Source of the DNA: an uncultured Caryophanales bacterium
GTDB lineage: Bacteria; Bacillota_I; Bacilli_A; RFN20; CAG-288
DNA length: 64,000 nucleotides
Direction of reading: 5' to 3'
Assembly: GCA_905211645.1 (NCBI GenBank)
Contig: CAJMBK010000008.1
Location: 11,519 to 75,518 of the forward strand
The stretch's first letter is position 1. Every line of letters begins with the position of its first letter. A program made the position numbers and the translations under genes. Positions 52,249 to 61,242 of the stretch are shown here, one piece after another. Under the pieces are notes generated by a model. The model was not told where the DNA came from and ran no database searches. It worked only from the letters and a program-made list of their open reading frames with translations.

Positions 52249-52782
52249 ATGACAATTCATTATGATGATGAAAAACTTCTTCATGAGAAGTTAATTCCTT
52301 GCGAGAAACCATTTTTGCAAGAAGATATAAATTTAGCTATAGAGATGAATAAATACTTGCAACTTTCCCAAGATGAAGAATATGCAAGAAAAAATAATAT
52401 CAGAAGTGGCGTTGGCTTAGCCGCAAACCAAGTTGGTTCCAGAAAACGTATCATTGCAATCTACTTGGAAGATGACAAACTTTATTCCTATGCTTTACTC
52501 AATCCAGAAATCACATCTAAATCAGTTAAGATGTGTTATCTTTCAACTGGTGAAGGCTGCCTTTCTGTTCCAAAAGATCATAAAGGTTTAGTAATGCGTT
52601 CCTATAAAGTTACAGTTAAAGCTTACGATTGCTTAACTCAAAAGAACGTTGTTATCAATGCAAAAGGCTATTTAGCCATCTGCTTACAACACGAAATTGA
52701 CCATTTAAACGGAATTTTATATTACGATCACATCGATAAGACTAACCCTTATAAAGTCTTTGATGGTGCCGTTGAAATATAG
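52249..52782 (+). CDS. def: peptide deformylase
   Basis: Removes the formyl group from nascent proteins. The 177 residues hold all three motifs: GVGLAANQ (54-61), EGCLSV (102-107, metal ligand C104) and HEIDH (148-152). It has the insertion of type-2 deformylases. AAAGGAAA precedes the ATG. It lies before rnjA, matching the Bacillus defB-rnjA order. Confidence 0.97.
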   Translation: MTIHYDDEKLLHEKLIPCEKPFLQEDINLAIEMNKYLQLSQDEEYARKNNIRSGVGLAANQVGSRKRIIAIYLEDDKLYSYALLNPEITSKSVKMCYLSTGEGCLSVPKDHKGLVMRSYKVTVKAYDCLTQKNVVINAKGYLAICLQHEIDHLNGILYYDHIDKTNPYKVFDGAVEI

Positions 52783-52799
52783 GAGGTATCTGACAACTG

Positions 52800-54623
52800 A
52801 TGAGAAAAAAATCAGACCAAGATCTAATTATTACAGACGAAAGTATCAGTGAAAAAATTAAAACTCTCTCAACTTCTCCAGTTAAAATCTTTGCTTTAGG
52901 CGGACTTGGTGAAGTTGGTAAAAATATTTACTGCATTGAAGATGAAAAAGGAATTTTAGTTATTGACTGCGGTGTCATGTTCCCAGATGATACATTGACA
53001 GGTGTTAACTACGTCATTCCTGATTTTTCTTATTTGCAACAGAATCAAGATAAAATCAGAGCTCTTGTCATCACTCACGGTCACGAAGACCACATCGGTA
53101 GTATTCCTTTCTTTTTACAATTAGTCAATTTACCTGTTATTTACGCACCAAAACTTGCAGCAAGTTTAATCAGACACAAAGTTCAAGATTTCAAACTTAC
53201 TGAAAGAGCAAAAATCATCGAATACGATGGTGATTCAGTCTTAAACGTTGGTGATTTTGTAGTCAGTTTCTACCACGTTACCCACTCAATTCCAGATTGT
53301 TACGGTATCGTTATCGACACTCCTCACGGAAGAATTGTTGAATCAGGTGACTTCAAGATTGACTTAACACCTATCGATAGAGATTTCGATATTGCAAAAC
53401 TTGCAATGATTGGTGAAAAAGGTGTTGACTTATACTTAGGTGAAAGTACAAATGCTGAAAAAGAAGGCTACACACCTAGTGAAAAAAGTGTTATTAACTC
53501 AATTCTTGAATCATTTCAAATTGCAAAAGGTCGTTTGATCATTTCTACATTTGCTTCAAACATCTCACGTATCTGCCAGATTGTTCAAGCAACCTTAAAA
53601 TTTGATAGAAAATTGGTAATTATTGGAAGATCTATGGAGACCAATATTAATATCGCTAGAGAATACGGATATATCAAGATCCCAGATAGCTCTATCATCG
53701 ACATTAATGAAATCAACAAATTCAGAAAGAATGAAATTGTCATTCTTTGCACCGGTAGCCAAGGTGAGAATCTTGCAGCATTATCAAGAATTGCAAAGAA
53801 TGAGCACAAATATGTTCATATTATTCCTGGAGACACCATCGTTTTCTCCTCTTCACCAATTCCAGGCAATACTCAAAGTATCAATTCACTTATTAACTTG
53901 TTAGTTAGACAAGGTGGTAATGTCTTAGTTCATGATGGTATTTTTAACCTTCACGCTTCAGGTCACGCTTCTAGACTTGAACTTAGATTAGCCTTGAAAC
54001 TTATCAAGCCTAAATATTTCTGTCCAATTCACGGTGAATACAGAATGCTTAAACTTCACGCTGAAATGGCAGTTGATGAAGGTGTTAAGAAAGAAAATAC
54101 ATTCGTTATTGGAAATGGTGATGTATTAACTTTATTCAATCACACAGTTTCTTTATCTGATGAACATGTCCAAGCAGATGCTTTGTATATCGATGGTACT
54201 GATGCAGTTGGTTTATCAACAAGTATCATCAAGGATAGAAATATTCTTGCAAACGAAGGTATGGTTGCAATTTTTGTTCTTTTAGATGCAGTTAACAACA
54301 AGATTTTATTCAATCCTATCATTCAAGCACGTGGTTTTATGACAATCAATAAAACCTACTTACAATATAAGTTGCAAGAGAATATCTACAATTCACTCAA
54401 CAAATTACTTGCTTCACCTAAAGTTACATATCAACAAATTAAAGAAACAATCAAATCCGAAGCAAGCCGTTACTTCTATCGTGAAACAAGAAGAAATCCT
54501 ATGATTATTCCAGTTATTTTATCCAAAGATAAAAATACTGAAATTGCTCCAGTTAAAAACACCAAATCAAATTCAGTCGCTAAAGAAGTTAATATCATGA
54601 AGGTTGATGAAGATGAAATCTAA
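52800..54623 (+). CDS. rnjA: ribonuclease J
   Basis: A metallo-beta-lactamase/beta-CASP RNase with 5'-exo and endo activity that sets mRNA and rRNA turnover. The 607 residues have HGHEDH (93-98), the beta-CASP region, a C-terminal HASGHAS motif and a tail domain. It is longer than RNase J1 by about 50 residues. The AGGAGG ribosome binding site (52781-52786) overlaps the def stop and is 13 bases from the ATG, an unusually long spacing. The maf gene overlaps its end. Confidence 0.95.
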   Translation: MRKKSDQDLIITDESISEKIKTLSTSPVKIFALGGLGEVGKNIYCIEDEKGILVIDCGVMFPDDTLTGVNYVIPDFSYLQQNQDKIRALVITHGHEDHIGSIPFFLQLVNLPVIYAPKLAASLIRHKVQDFKLTERAKIIEYDGDSVLNVGDFVVSFYHVTHSIPDCYGIVIDTPHGRIVESGDFKIDLTPIDRDFDIAKLAMIGEKGVDLYLGESTNAEKEGYTPSEKSVINSILESFQIAKGRLIISTFASNISRICQIVQATLKFDRKLVIIGRSMETNINIAREYGYIKIPDSSIIDINEINKFRKNEIVILCTGSQGENLAALSRIAKNEHKYVHIIPGDTIVFSSSPIPGNTQSINSLINLLVRQGGNVLVHDGIFNLHASGHASRLELRLALKLIKPKYFCPIHGEYRMLKLHAEMAVDEGVKKENTFVIGNGDVLTLFNHTVSLSDEHVQADALYIDGTDAVGLSTSIIKDRNILANEGMVAIFVLLDAVNNKILFNPIIQARGFMTINKTYLQYKLQENIYNSLNKLLASPKVTYQQIKETIKSEASRYFYRETRRNPMIIPVILSKDKNTEIAPVKNTKSNSVAKEVNIMKVDEDEI

Positions 54624-55194
54624 TTTAATCTTAGCAAGCAAATCTCCAAGAAGACAAGAATTACTCCGCAAGATTTATAAAGATGAATTTGTAATTTGTA
54701 ACAGTAAGTTCGATGAAAATAAACTTAAAGATACAATTACTGACCCAGTTAAGTTAACTGAACTTCTTGCAATCAACAAAGCTTTAGCAGTTTCAAACGA
54801 AAACAAAGATTACTTTGTTCTTGGTTCTGACACTGTTGTTGAAATTGATGGTGAAATCCTTGGTAAACCTCAAAATGCAGAAAGTACTAGAGTTATGTTG
54901 AGGAAGCTCTTTGACAAAACTCATCACGTTATGACAAGTTACGCCATCGTTAAAAATAATGAAGTTTTATTTTCAGAAACAGTTGTTTCAGATTTATTCA
55001 TTCATAAAATGAGTGATGAAGAACTTGAAGCTTATATCAAAACTGGTTCTCCATTTGATAAAGCAGGTGGCTATGGTGTCCAGGATGTTGACTTCATCAA
55101 AACTGATAAAGTTAATGAAGAAGATTTCCATAACATCATGGGCTTCCCAATTGAGCACATTAAAATCGCATTGAAAAAGCTCCAGATCATCTAA
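54613..55194 (+). CDS. maf: Maf nucleotide pyrophosphatase
   Basis: Hydrolyses non-canonical or pyrimidine nucleoside triphosphates to limit misincorporation. The 193 residues start with ILASKSPRRQELL, followed by GSDTVV (71-76) with the catalytic aspartate D73. TTG and ATG starts at 54604 and 54607 are possible, but the ATG at 54613 has the best spacing to AAGG and matches the family. It overlaps the end of rnjA by 11 bases. Confidence 0.92.
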   Translation: MKSNLILASKSPRRQELLRKIYKDEFVICNSKFDENKLKDTITDPVKLTELLAINKALAVSNENKDYFVLGSDTVVEIDGEILGKPQNAESTRVMLRKLFDKTHHVMTSYAIVKNNEVLFSETVVSDLFIHKMSDEELEAYIKTGSPFDKAGGYGVQDVDFIKTDKVNEEDFHNIMGFPIEHIKIALKKLQII

Positions 55195-55208
55195 GATTTG
55201 GAGCTTTT
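55175..55208. terminator. bidirectional terminator of maf and the EIIB-like gene
   Basis: AAAAGCTCCA and TGGAGCTTTT form a 10-bp stem that encloses the maf stop codon. T residues follow on both strands. Confidence 0.75.
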
Positions 55209-55211
55209 GAT

Positions 55212-55601
55212 TTACTTTTTAATTGCGTCTTTGATTCCTTCTGCGAAATCAGCAGCATCGGATCCGATTAAAATAACAATCTTGTTTGACATAAAGATGA
55301 CATCTTTAACGTCATTTTCTTTGAAACCTTCTTTGTTAATTTTTGCAGAATCATCAACTAAGATTGAAACTCTGCTACCAACTGAATTAACATCGATGAT
55401 ATTTTCCTTACCACCGCAAAGTTCGATGACTAAGGTGTATAAATTATTGATAACTTCTTTACTTTCCGCTTCCACTTTTTTGAGTTTCGATTTCTTTGAA
55501 AAGAACAAAACGGAAACAACTAAGCAGATACTAACTAATACTAAACAGACTAAGCCAATAATTAAATAATCAACCCAATCTAAAGTAACACTTAAAAACA
55601 T
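55212..55601 (-). CDS. membrane-anchored PTS EIIB-like protein without the phospho-cysteine
   Basis: A 129-residue protein with one membrane span (about 11-34) and a domain like glucose-type phosphotransferase EIIB: LCGGKENIIDVNS (61-73), VGSRVSILVDD, and a C-terminal IVILIGSDAADFAEGIKDAI. In active EIIB the cysteine of the C-x-TRLR motif receives phosphate. Here that site is VNSVGSRV (71-78), with no cysteine. It should not carry phosphate and may be a sensor or a regulator. No transporter is in the window. Confidence 0.7.
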   Translation of the reverse strand: MFLSVTLDWVDYLIIGLVCLVLVSICLVVSVLFFSKKSKLKKVEAESKEVINNLYTLVIELCGGKENIIDVNSVGSRVSILVDDSAKINKEGFKENDVKDVIFMSNKIVILIGSDAADFAEGIKDAIKK

Positions 55602-55627
55602 TTTATAAACTCCCTAAACCTTGAAAA

Positions 55628-56455
55628 TTATAGCAATTTTTTCAAATTATAATTGAAGTCATTATCATTATCTTTTGCAAACTTTAAGATTTCATAAGCG
55701 TAAGCAACTTTGACTTCAACTTCGGCAACTTTATCCTTATCTCTCATCTTAACACCATCAACATAAATATTAACATCGTTAAGTTTGCTTACATTGAGTT
55801 TAAGCTTTAAAGTAACGTAGGACAAATCAAAGATTGTGTCAGGTAAAATTGAAGGATGTCTAACTGAGCGTAATGGAGCAACTTGTTTGAGTGAAATTAA
55901 TGGTTTGTCAGAAACGATGATACTTCCATTTAGTGAGTAGTTGAAACCACTGGAGCCAAATACTGTAGATAAGCAAATTCCAGAAGTTGCAACATTTTCA
56001 AATTTGGTACCATCAACTGTAATATCAAATTTTAAAACTTCACCAGTGTTAACTAAAATATCGTTGATAAAGTAACCATCTTTATCATTATATTTAAAGA
56101 TGTAATTCTTAAAAACTTTAGTATGGACATGACTTTTATCTTTAAAATAAGTTACAAGTTTTCTTGAATCTTCAAGTTCAAGAGAAGAGTGGAAACCAAG
56201 GTTACCACTATTCAAACAGATGAATTTTCCTTTAAACCCATCATGCATACATTCAATGATTGTATGAATGAAAGTGCCATCTCCACCAAAGATTACAAAG
56301 TAATCTAAGTCCTTCATAAGATGGTGATCCTCCTTCAATAATTCTGCGACATTGTAAAGAGTTACTAGTGGATTTAATTCATCCAAAAGGTCGTTAATAA
56401 ATGAAGAATTACAACTTCGATAGTTAATAAAATAACCAACTTTCAATTTGCTCAT
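55628..56455 (-). CDS. nadK: NAD kinase
   Basis: Phosphorylates NAD+ to NADP+. The 275 residues have the diphosphate loop GGDGT (57-61) with D59, NSGNLGFHSSLE and the GSSGFNYSLNG (TAYxxSAGG-like) region. GAGG precedes the ATG at 56455. It diverges from the CYTH protein. Confidence 0.95.
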   Translation of the reverse strand: MSKLKVGYFINYRSCNSSFINDLLDELNPLVTLYNVAELLKEDHHLMKDLDYFVIFGGDGTFIHTIIECMHDGFKGKFICLNSGNLGFHSSLELEDSRKLVTYFKDKSHVHTKVFKNYIFKYNDKDGYFINDILVNTGEVLKFDITVDGTKFENVATSGICLSTVFGSSGFNYSLNGSIIVSDKPLISLKQVAPLRSVRHPSILPDTIFDLSYVTLKLKLNVSKLNDVNIYVDGVKMRDKDKVAEVEVKVAYAYEILKFAKDNDNDFNYNLKKLL

Positions 56456-56523
56456 TTAGTTACCTCAAACACATAAAATTTATTGATTTATTATATAATT
56501 ATAACCGAATAAGGAGCAGATTT

Positions 56524-57114
56524 ATGGGCTACAATAACATAGAAATCGAAGCTAAAGTTATCATTGATGAAAACACATATAAAAAATTAAAAGAGAATTT
56601 TAAATACGGTAAAAAAGTTACTCAAACTAACTACTACATCGACAACGATTCAAGAACGTTGAAGAATGAAAAAATTGCATTGAGAATCAGACATTTAAAT
56701 AATGAATTCACCTTAACCTTGAAGACACCTATGTCTGAAGGCTTATTGGAAAAGAATCAAATCTTATCCGGTGAAGAAGCATTAGCAATGATCGGTGAAA
56801 ATGTTTTCCCTGCAGGTGATATTTATGACTTCTTAGAGTTACTTGATGTCAATGTTTCCACATTGAAGATCCAAGCAAAACTCCAAACCGAACGTATCGA
56901 AATCGACTATAAGACTGGTATGGTCGCACTCGATAAAAACACCTACGGTAAAGATGGTTCCGTCACTGACTACGAATTAGAATCAAATGATTCCTCTATG
57001 GCTCAAGCAAAATGCTTAGCAGAAGAAATCTTAGAACCTTTAAATATCAAAGTTAAATTTAACGATAAGAGCAAACAAACTCGTGCTCTTGAAGCAATCG
57101 AAAATAATAAGTAA
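56524..57114 (+). CDS. CYTH domain protein
   Basis: A 196-residue triphosphate tunnel-metalloenzyme fold. The N-terminal EIEAK (7-11) is the ExExK signature, with TNYYIDN, IALRIRH and FTLTLKTP strands following. Members are adenylate cyclases, thiamine triphosphatases or inorganic triphosphatases; in Bacillus YjbK is the closest type. The substrate cannot be named. AAGGAGCA precedes the ATG. Confidence 0.9.
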   Translation: MGYNNIEIEAKVIIDENTYKKLKENFKYGKKVTQTNYYIDNDSRTLKNEKIALRIRHLNNEFTLTLKTPMSEGLLEKNQILSGEEALAMIGENVFPAGDIYDFLELLDVNVSTLKIQAKLQTERIEIDYKTGMVALDKNTYGKDGSVTDYELESNDSSMAQAKCLAEEILEPLNIKVKFNDKSKQTRALEAIENNK

Positions 57115-57120
57115 TCTCTC

Positions 57121-57159
57121 GGAGCAAGTATAGAAATTATCTCTATCTTGCTCCTTTTT
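57121..57159 (+). terminator. terminator of the CYTH gene
   Basis: GGAGCAAGTATAGA and TCTATCTTGCTCC pair with one bulged base, followed by five T residues, seven bases after the stop. Confidence 0.9.
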
Positions 57160-57244
57160 CAATTTACCAATTTTGACAACTTTCAAAGATAAATATTACT
57201 AAAATCACTTTTGTATAAAATTGTATTGCTATTAAAGTTTTTGA

Positions 57245-57466
57245 GTGTTATACTTTTGGCGACCTTAAAGCAAGGCGAGGCTAATTACGAGACACGGATG
57301 CATGCCTGATAGAAAAGGAGACTTTCCTAGATGGCCAACAGCTATAATTGACGCCAAAGTTATAGATAATTGCATTCAAACGCTTGTAGAAGTTGAAGCT
57401 CACGCGTCAAAAGGTACCTTTAGGCTTCCTTTCGATGTTATGTTTTAAGGAAGTTTGGAGGTATCT
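57245..57466 (+). promoter_or_regulatory. M-box (ykoK) Mg2+ riboswitch with SD-sequestering helix
   Basis: A structured leader before mgtA that matches the M-box aptamer. It has AGGCGAGGCT (57273-57282), ACGAGACAC, GCATGCCTGA and GACGCCAAAG, and a closing P1 stem (57251-57261 with 57405-57416, one bulge). The following bases 57413-57429 and 57449-57465 form a 17-bp helix (five G-T wobbles) around a 19-base loop. The right arm contains the ribosome binding site GGAGG (57457-57461) of mgtA. No T-run follows the helix, so control should be at translation. High Mg2+ is expected to turn the gene off. The left arm overlaps P1 by four bases. Confidence 0.88.
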
Positions 57467-57467
57467 T

Positions 57468-60218
57468 ATGAAAATTTTAAAGAATAAGAGAATCCTAATT
57501 GCTTCCTCATTAGCTACATCAAAGCAAAAAGATTTTTTGCTTGAAGTTTCTAAAATGGACAATAAGGATTTGCAAGAAAAATTCCAAGTCGATTTCGAAA
57601 AAGGAATTTTAACTGAAAATCTTGAGACTTTAGAAGAAACATATGGTAAAAATACCATCACTAAAGTTAAAAAAGAACCGATTATAATAAAACTACTTAA
57701 ATCATTTGCTTCACCTTTTATTTTAATCTTACTTTTCATTGCAATAATTTCTGCAATCATCAACTATTTTGATAGTGGTGCTGATGAACATGCTACTTGG
57801 TTTATCACTCCTATCATCATTTTAGCCATGATTCTTTTGTCTGGTTTAATCTCTTTCAGCCAAAATTTGAAGTCTGAAAGATCAATGAATAACCTTAAAA
57901 ACATGACTGAAAATAACTCTTTAGTTTTAAGAGACGGAGTTAAACAAGATATTTTAAATGAGCACTTAACAATAGGAGATATCGTCTATCTTTCTTCGGG
58001 TGACATGATTCCAGCAGATTTAAGAATCATTCAAAGCAAAGAATTATTCTTGGTTCAAGCAACATTAACCGGTGAGCAAGATGCAATTGAAAAGAAACCT
58101 ACTACAGCTGAACTTAAAGACGAAAATGATCTTTTCAATCTTGAGAATATGGTTTTCCAAGGAACAACTGTCGTTTCCGGTAGTGGTGTTGGTGTTGTCT
58201 GTTCAATTGGAAATAATACAATCTTTGGCTCACTTTCTAAAAAAGTGTCTGAAAAGAAAGGCAAAACATCATTTGAGATTGGAATTAATTCTATCGCTAG
58301 ATTACTTTTAATATTTGTCTCTGTTATGGTTCCATTAATTCTTATTTTCAGAGGCTTTGGTCTTCAAATTTCAGGAAACGGAGTATCAATTGGTAGCTAT
58401 AATGATTTGACTCAATGGACTCAAGCATTCGTTTTTGCAATCTCAGTTGCAATAGGAATGATGCCAACCCTTTTACCTATGCAAATTGCATCAAACTTAG
58501 CAAAGGGTGCAATTAACATGTCCAAGAAACAAGTTATTGTTAAAGATATCAACTCCATTCAAAATTTTGGTGCTATGAATATCTTATGCACTGATAAAAC
58601 TGGAACTTTAACTGAGAATAAATCTAAAGTTGCAAGTTACTTCTCAGCATGGAATGAAGAAGATGAAAAGATTCTTCGTTTAACTTTCTTAAATTCCTAC
58701 TATCAAACAGGTATTAAATCTTCAATTGACACTTCAGTTCTTGATTATGTTAACTCCAATCAAACTAACTTCCAAAAAACAATTAGTGGTATGACAAAAC
58801 TTGATGAAATTCCATTTGATTTTGAAAGAAAGAGACTTTCTGTTCTTTTAAAAGATGGTGATGGAAATATCTTCATGATTACAAAAGGTGCCTTGAATAA
58901 CATGCTTTCAATCCTTAAATACATCAAGACTAAAAATGGTGTTAGACAAATTATTCAAGACGATATTAGGACAATCCAACACAATATCGAAAAAGAAGCT
59001 GATAAAGGTAGGAGAGCAATTATTATTGCAACCAAGAATTTAGATAAAACTGAAATCGGTGTAGCTGATGAAAATGAATTAACCTACAACGGCTACATCT
59101 CTTTTGAAGATACACCAAAAGAAAGTGTAACTTCTGCATTAAAGAGTCTTAAAGAATACGGTGTTGAAGTTAAAGTTTTAACCGGTGATTTAAAAAATAA
59201 TGCTGTCAATATCTGCCAACAAGTCGGTTTTGAAAATATCAAAGTTATCTCTGGAACTGAACTTAATAAGTTAAATCAAGAAGATTATCATAAAGCAGTC
59301 AAAGAGAATAATATCTTTGTCAAACTTACTCCAGAAGATAAATTCAATATCGTCAAAGCATTAAGAGAGAATAAGAATGTTGTTGGTTTCATGGGTGATG
59401 GCATTAATGATGGTCCAGCACTCCACGAAGCAGATATCGGAATTTCTTTTAAGGATGCTACTGATATCGCTAAAGAAACTGCAGATATCATCATGCTAAA
59501 CAACAATTTAAATGTCTTAGCTGAAGGTATTCTTGAAGGTAGAAAATCATACTTAAATATGATCAAGTACATCAAGATTCAAACTTCATCAAATTTTGGT
59601 AACATGATCAGCCAAATCATCGGCTCCCTATTCATTCCATTTTTACCAATGAGAGCTCTTCAAATTATTCTATTAGGTTTAATTTCAGATTTCTCATCTT
59701 CATTTATACCATTTGATAAGGTCGATAAAAAAGATTTGATGCAACCTATCAAATTTTCAACAAAATCTATCAGAAACTTCATGTTCACATTCGGACCAGT
59801 TTCTTCCATTGTTGATATATTAACTTTCATTACATTACTACTCTATATTTGCCCTATGCAGGCAGGAGGAGCACTAAATAGTTTGGATACAGAAGGTAAG
59901 CTTCTCTTTATTGCACTTTTCCAAACTGGTTTCTTCCTAGAATCACTAATTACGCAAAACTTTGTCTTTTTAACCTTAAGAACTGATAGAATTCCATTTA
60001 TTAAATCTCGTCCATCAGTTATTTTCTCACTCAGTGTAGTTGTTGCAATCTTAATTGGCTTCTTTGTCTGCTATGTTCCTGTAGTTAGCCATATCTTCTC
60101 ATTTGGTGATTTATCAATTATCTTCATCGGTATCTTAGCTGGAATGCTAGCTTTATACATCACACTAACTCAAGCGATAAAACCTCTATACAAGAAGTTC
60201 AATTTGAATTATCTATAA
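57468..60218 (+). CDS. mgtA: magnesium-transporting P-type ATPase, MgtA family
   Basis: A P3B-type ATPase of 916 residues that imports Mg2+. Markers are D376 in DKTGTLTENKS, LTGEQD in the actuator domain, FDFERKRLSV and GDGINDGPALHEADIGISF with D644, followed by a C-terminal membrane region. GGAGG lies six bases before the ATG at 57468; a frame extending upstream to 57393 would run through the riboswitch and should not be used. Placement behind an M-box supports Mg2+ as the substrate. Confidence 0.95.
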   Translation: MKILKNKRILIASSLATSKQKDFLLEVSKMDNKDLQEKFQVDFEKGILTENLETLEETYGKNTITKVKKEPIIIKLLKSFASPFILILLFIAIISAIINYFDSGADEHATWFITPIIILAMILLSGLISFSQNLKSERSMNNLKNMTENNSLVLRDGVKQDILNEHLTIGDIVYLSSGDMIPADLRIIQSKELFLVQATLTGEQDAIEKKPTTAELKDENDLFNLENMVFQGTTVVSGSGVGVVCSIGNNTIFGSLSKKVSEKKGKTSFEIGINSIARLLLIFVSVMVPLILIFRGFGLQISGNGVSIGSYNDLTQWTQAFVFAISVAIGMMPTLLPMQIASNLAKGAINMSKKQVIVKDINSIQNFGAMNILCTDKTGTLTENKSKVASYFSAWNEEDEKILRLTFLNSYYQTGIKSSIDTSVLDYVNSNQTNFQKTISGMTKLDEIPFDFERKRLSVLLKDGDGNIFMITKGALNNMLSILKYIKTKNGVRQIIQDDIRTIQHNIEKEADKGRRAIIIATKNLDKTEIGVADENELTYNGYISFEDTPKESVTSALKSLKEYGVEVKVLTGDLKNNAVNICQQVGFENIKVISGTELNKLNQEDYHKAVKENNIFVKLTPEDKFNIVKALRENKNVVGFMGDGINDGPALHEADIGISFKDATDIAKETADIIMLNNNLNVLAEGILEGRKSYLNMIKYIKIQTSSNFGNMISQIIGSLFIPFLPMRALQIILLGLISDFSSSFIPFDKVDKKDLMQPIKFSTKSIRNFMFTFGPVSSIVDILTFITLLLYICPMQAGGALNSLDTEGKLLFIALFQTGFFLESLITQNFVFLTLRTDRIPFIKSRPSVIFSLSVVVAILIGFFVCYVPVVSHIFSFGDLSIIFIGILAGMLALYITLTQAIKPLYKKFNLNYL

Positions 60219-60287
60219 AGCCCGATTGTCATAAAAGAAATCGAGATTTTATATAATAAAATAACCGCTAAAAGAGGTATTAATTAT

Positions 60288-61241
60288 ATGGAATTACAAG
60301 TCAATGAAATATTTAAAAAAGTAGAGGAATACGACTCAATCATCATCTGCGGTCACGTCATCCCAGATGGTGATTGTTACGGTTCAATCATGGGTTTAAC
60401 TCATGTTATCAGAGAAAAATATCCTGATAAAAAAGTTTACCCAGTTGTTTCCAAGATGAGAGCAATCCCTGAGAAATTGGAACAAGGAATACTTCCTGAT
60501 ACTTTAGATGATGAACTTTTTTCAAAGAGTTTAGTTTTTATTTTAGACTTAGCAAACACAGCTAGACTCGATGAGAAACGTGCAGTAAATGGTGCTTATA
60601 TCATCAAGCTTGATCATCACGTTCTTGCCGAGCACTTTGGTGATATCGAATTTGTCGATACAACTAAATCTTCCTGCTGTGAAATCGTCGCAACATTATG
60701 TTTAACAAAGTTTGATCATATCAATGAGTTAGCAGCTACTGCTCTCATGATGGGATTAATAACCGACACTGGAAGATTCCAATTTGTTAATAATGATTCA
60801 GCATTCTTCACTGCTGGAAAACTGATGGCAAACCATGCTAACTTACAAAATATCTACAAAATTCTTTATACTCAAAAGTTAGATTCTTTCAAATTCAGAA
60901 GTTATGTCTATAGCAACTTTAAAGCAGAAAAAGGAGTTGCTTATATGGTTTTCACTAAAGAAGAAATTCATAATTTAGGCTCCGATGCTGATAGTTGTGG
61001 TTCATCAGTCAACCTTATTTCAGCCATTGATGGTTATCCAATTTGGATCTTCTTTGCTGAATATGATGATGGTTCTGTCAGAGTTGAAATCCGTTCAACA
61101 GTTGACTACAACATAAATCCATTAGCAGTTAGTTTTGGTGGCGGCGGTCATAAGCAAGCTTCCGGTTGTAAGTTAGATCATATTGAAGACTACAAGAAAG
61201 TTGTTGCTGCTGCTCAAGATTTGAATAAGTGGAGGATGTAA
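60288..61241 (+). CDS. nrnA: NrnA-type oligoribonuclease / pAp phosphatase
   Basis: A DHH-DHHA1 phosphoesterase of 317 residues. H23, D27 and D29 lie in GHVIPDGD, D87 in ILDLAN, and the LDHH motif is at 108-111. The C-terminal GGGGHKQASG is the DHHA1 substrate site. NrnA cleaves short RNA fragments and 3'-phosphoadenosine 5'-phosphate. AGAGG precedes the ATG. It shares a transcript with the CysQ-like gene (one base gap). Confidence 0.93.
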   Translation: MELQVNEIFKKVEEYDSIIICGHVIPDGDCYGSIMGLTHVIREKYPDKKVYPVVSKMRAIPEKLEQGILPDTLDDELFSKSLVFILDLANTARLDEKRAVNGAYIIKLDHHVLAEHFGDIEFVDTTKSSCCEIVATLCLTKFDHINELAATALMMGLITDTGRFQFVNNDSAFFTAGKLMANHANLQNIYKILYTQKLDSFKFRSYVYSNFKAEKGVAYMVFTKEEIHNLGSDADSCGSSVNLISAIDGYPIWIFFAEYDDGSVRVEIRSTVDYNINPLAVSFGGGGHKQASGCKLDHIEDYKKVVAAAQDLNKWRM

Positions 61242-61242
61242 C

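Noticed and set aside
55198..55569. 123-residue plus-strand frame opposite the EIIB-like gene
   Set aside because: It is the mirror of the minus-strand gene, which has a domain, a membrane span and a good start.
57393..57467. 25-residue N-terminal extension of the Mg2+ pump
   Set aside because: It would be translated through the riboswitch expression platform. GGAGG at 57457-57461 marks the ATG at 57468.
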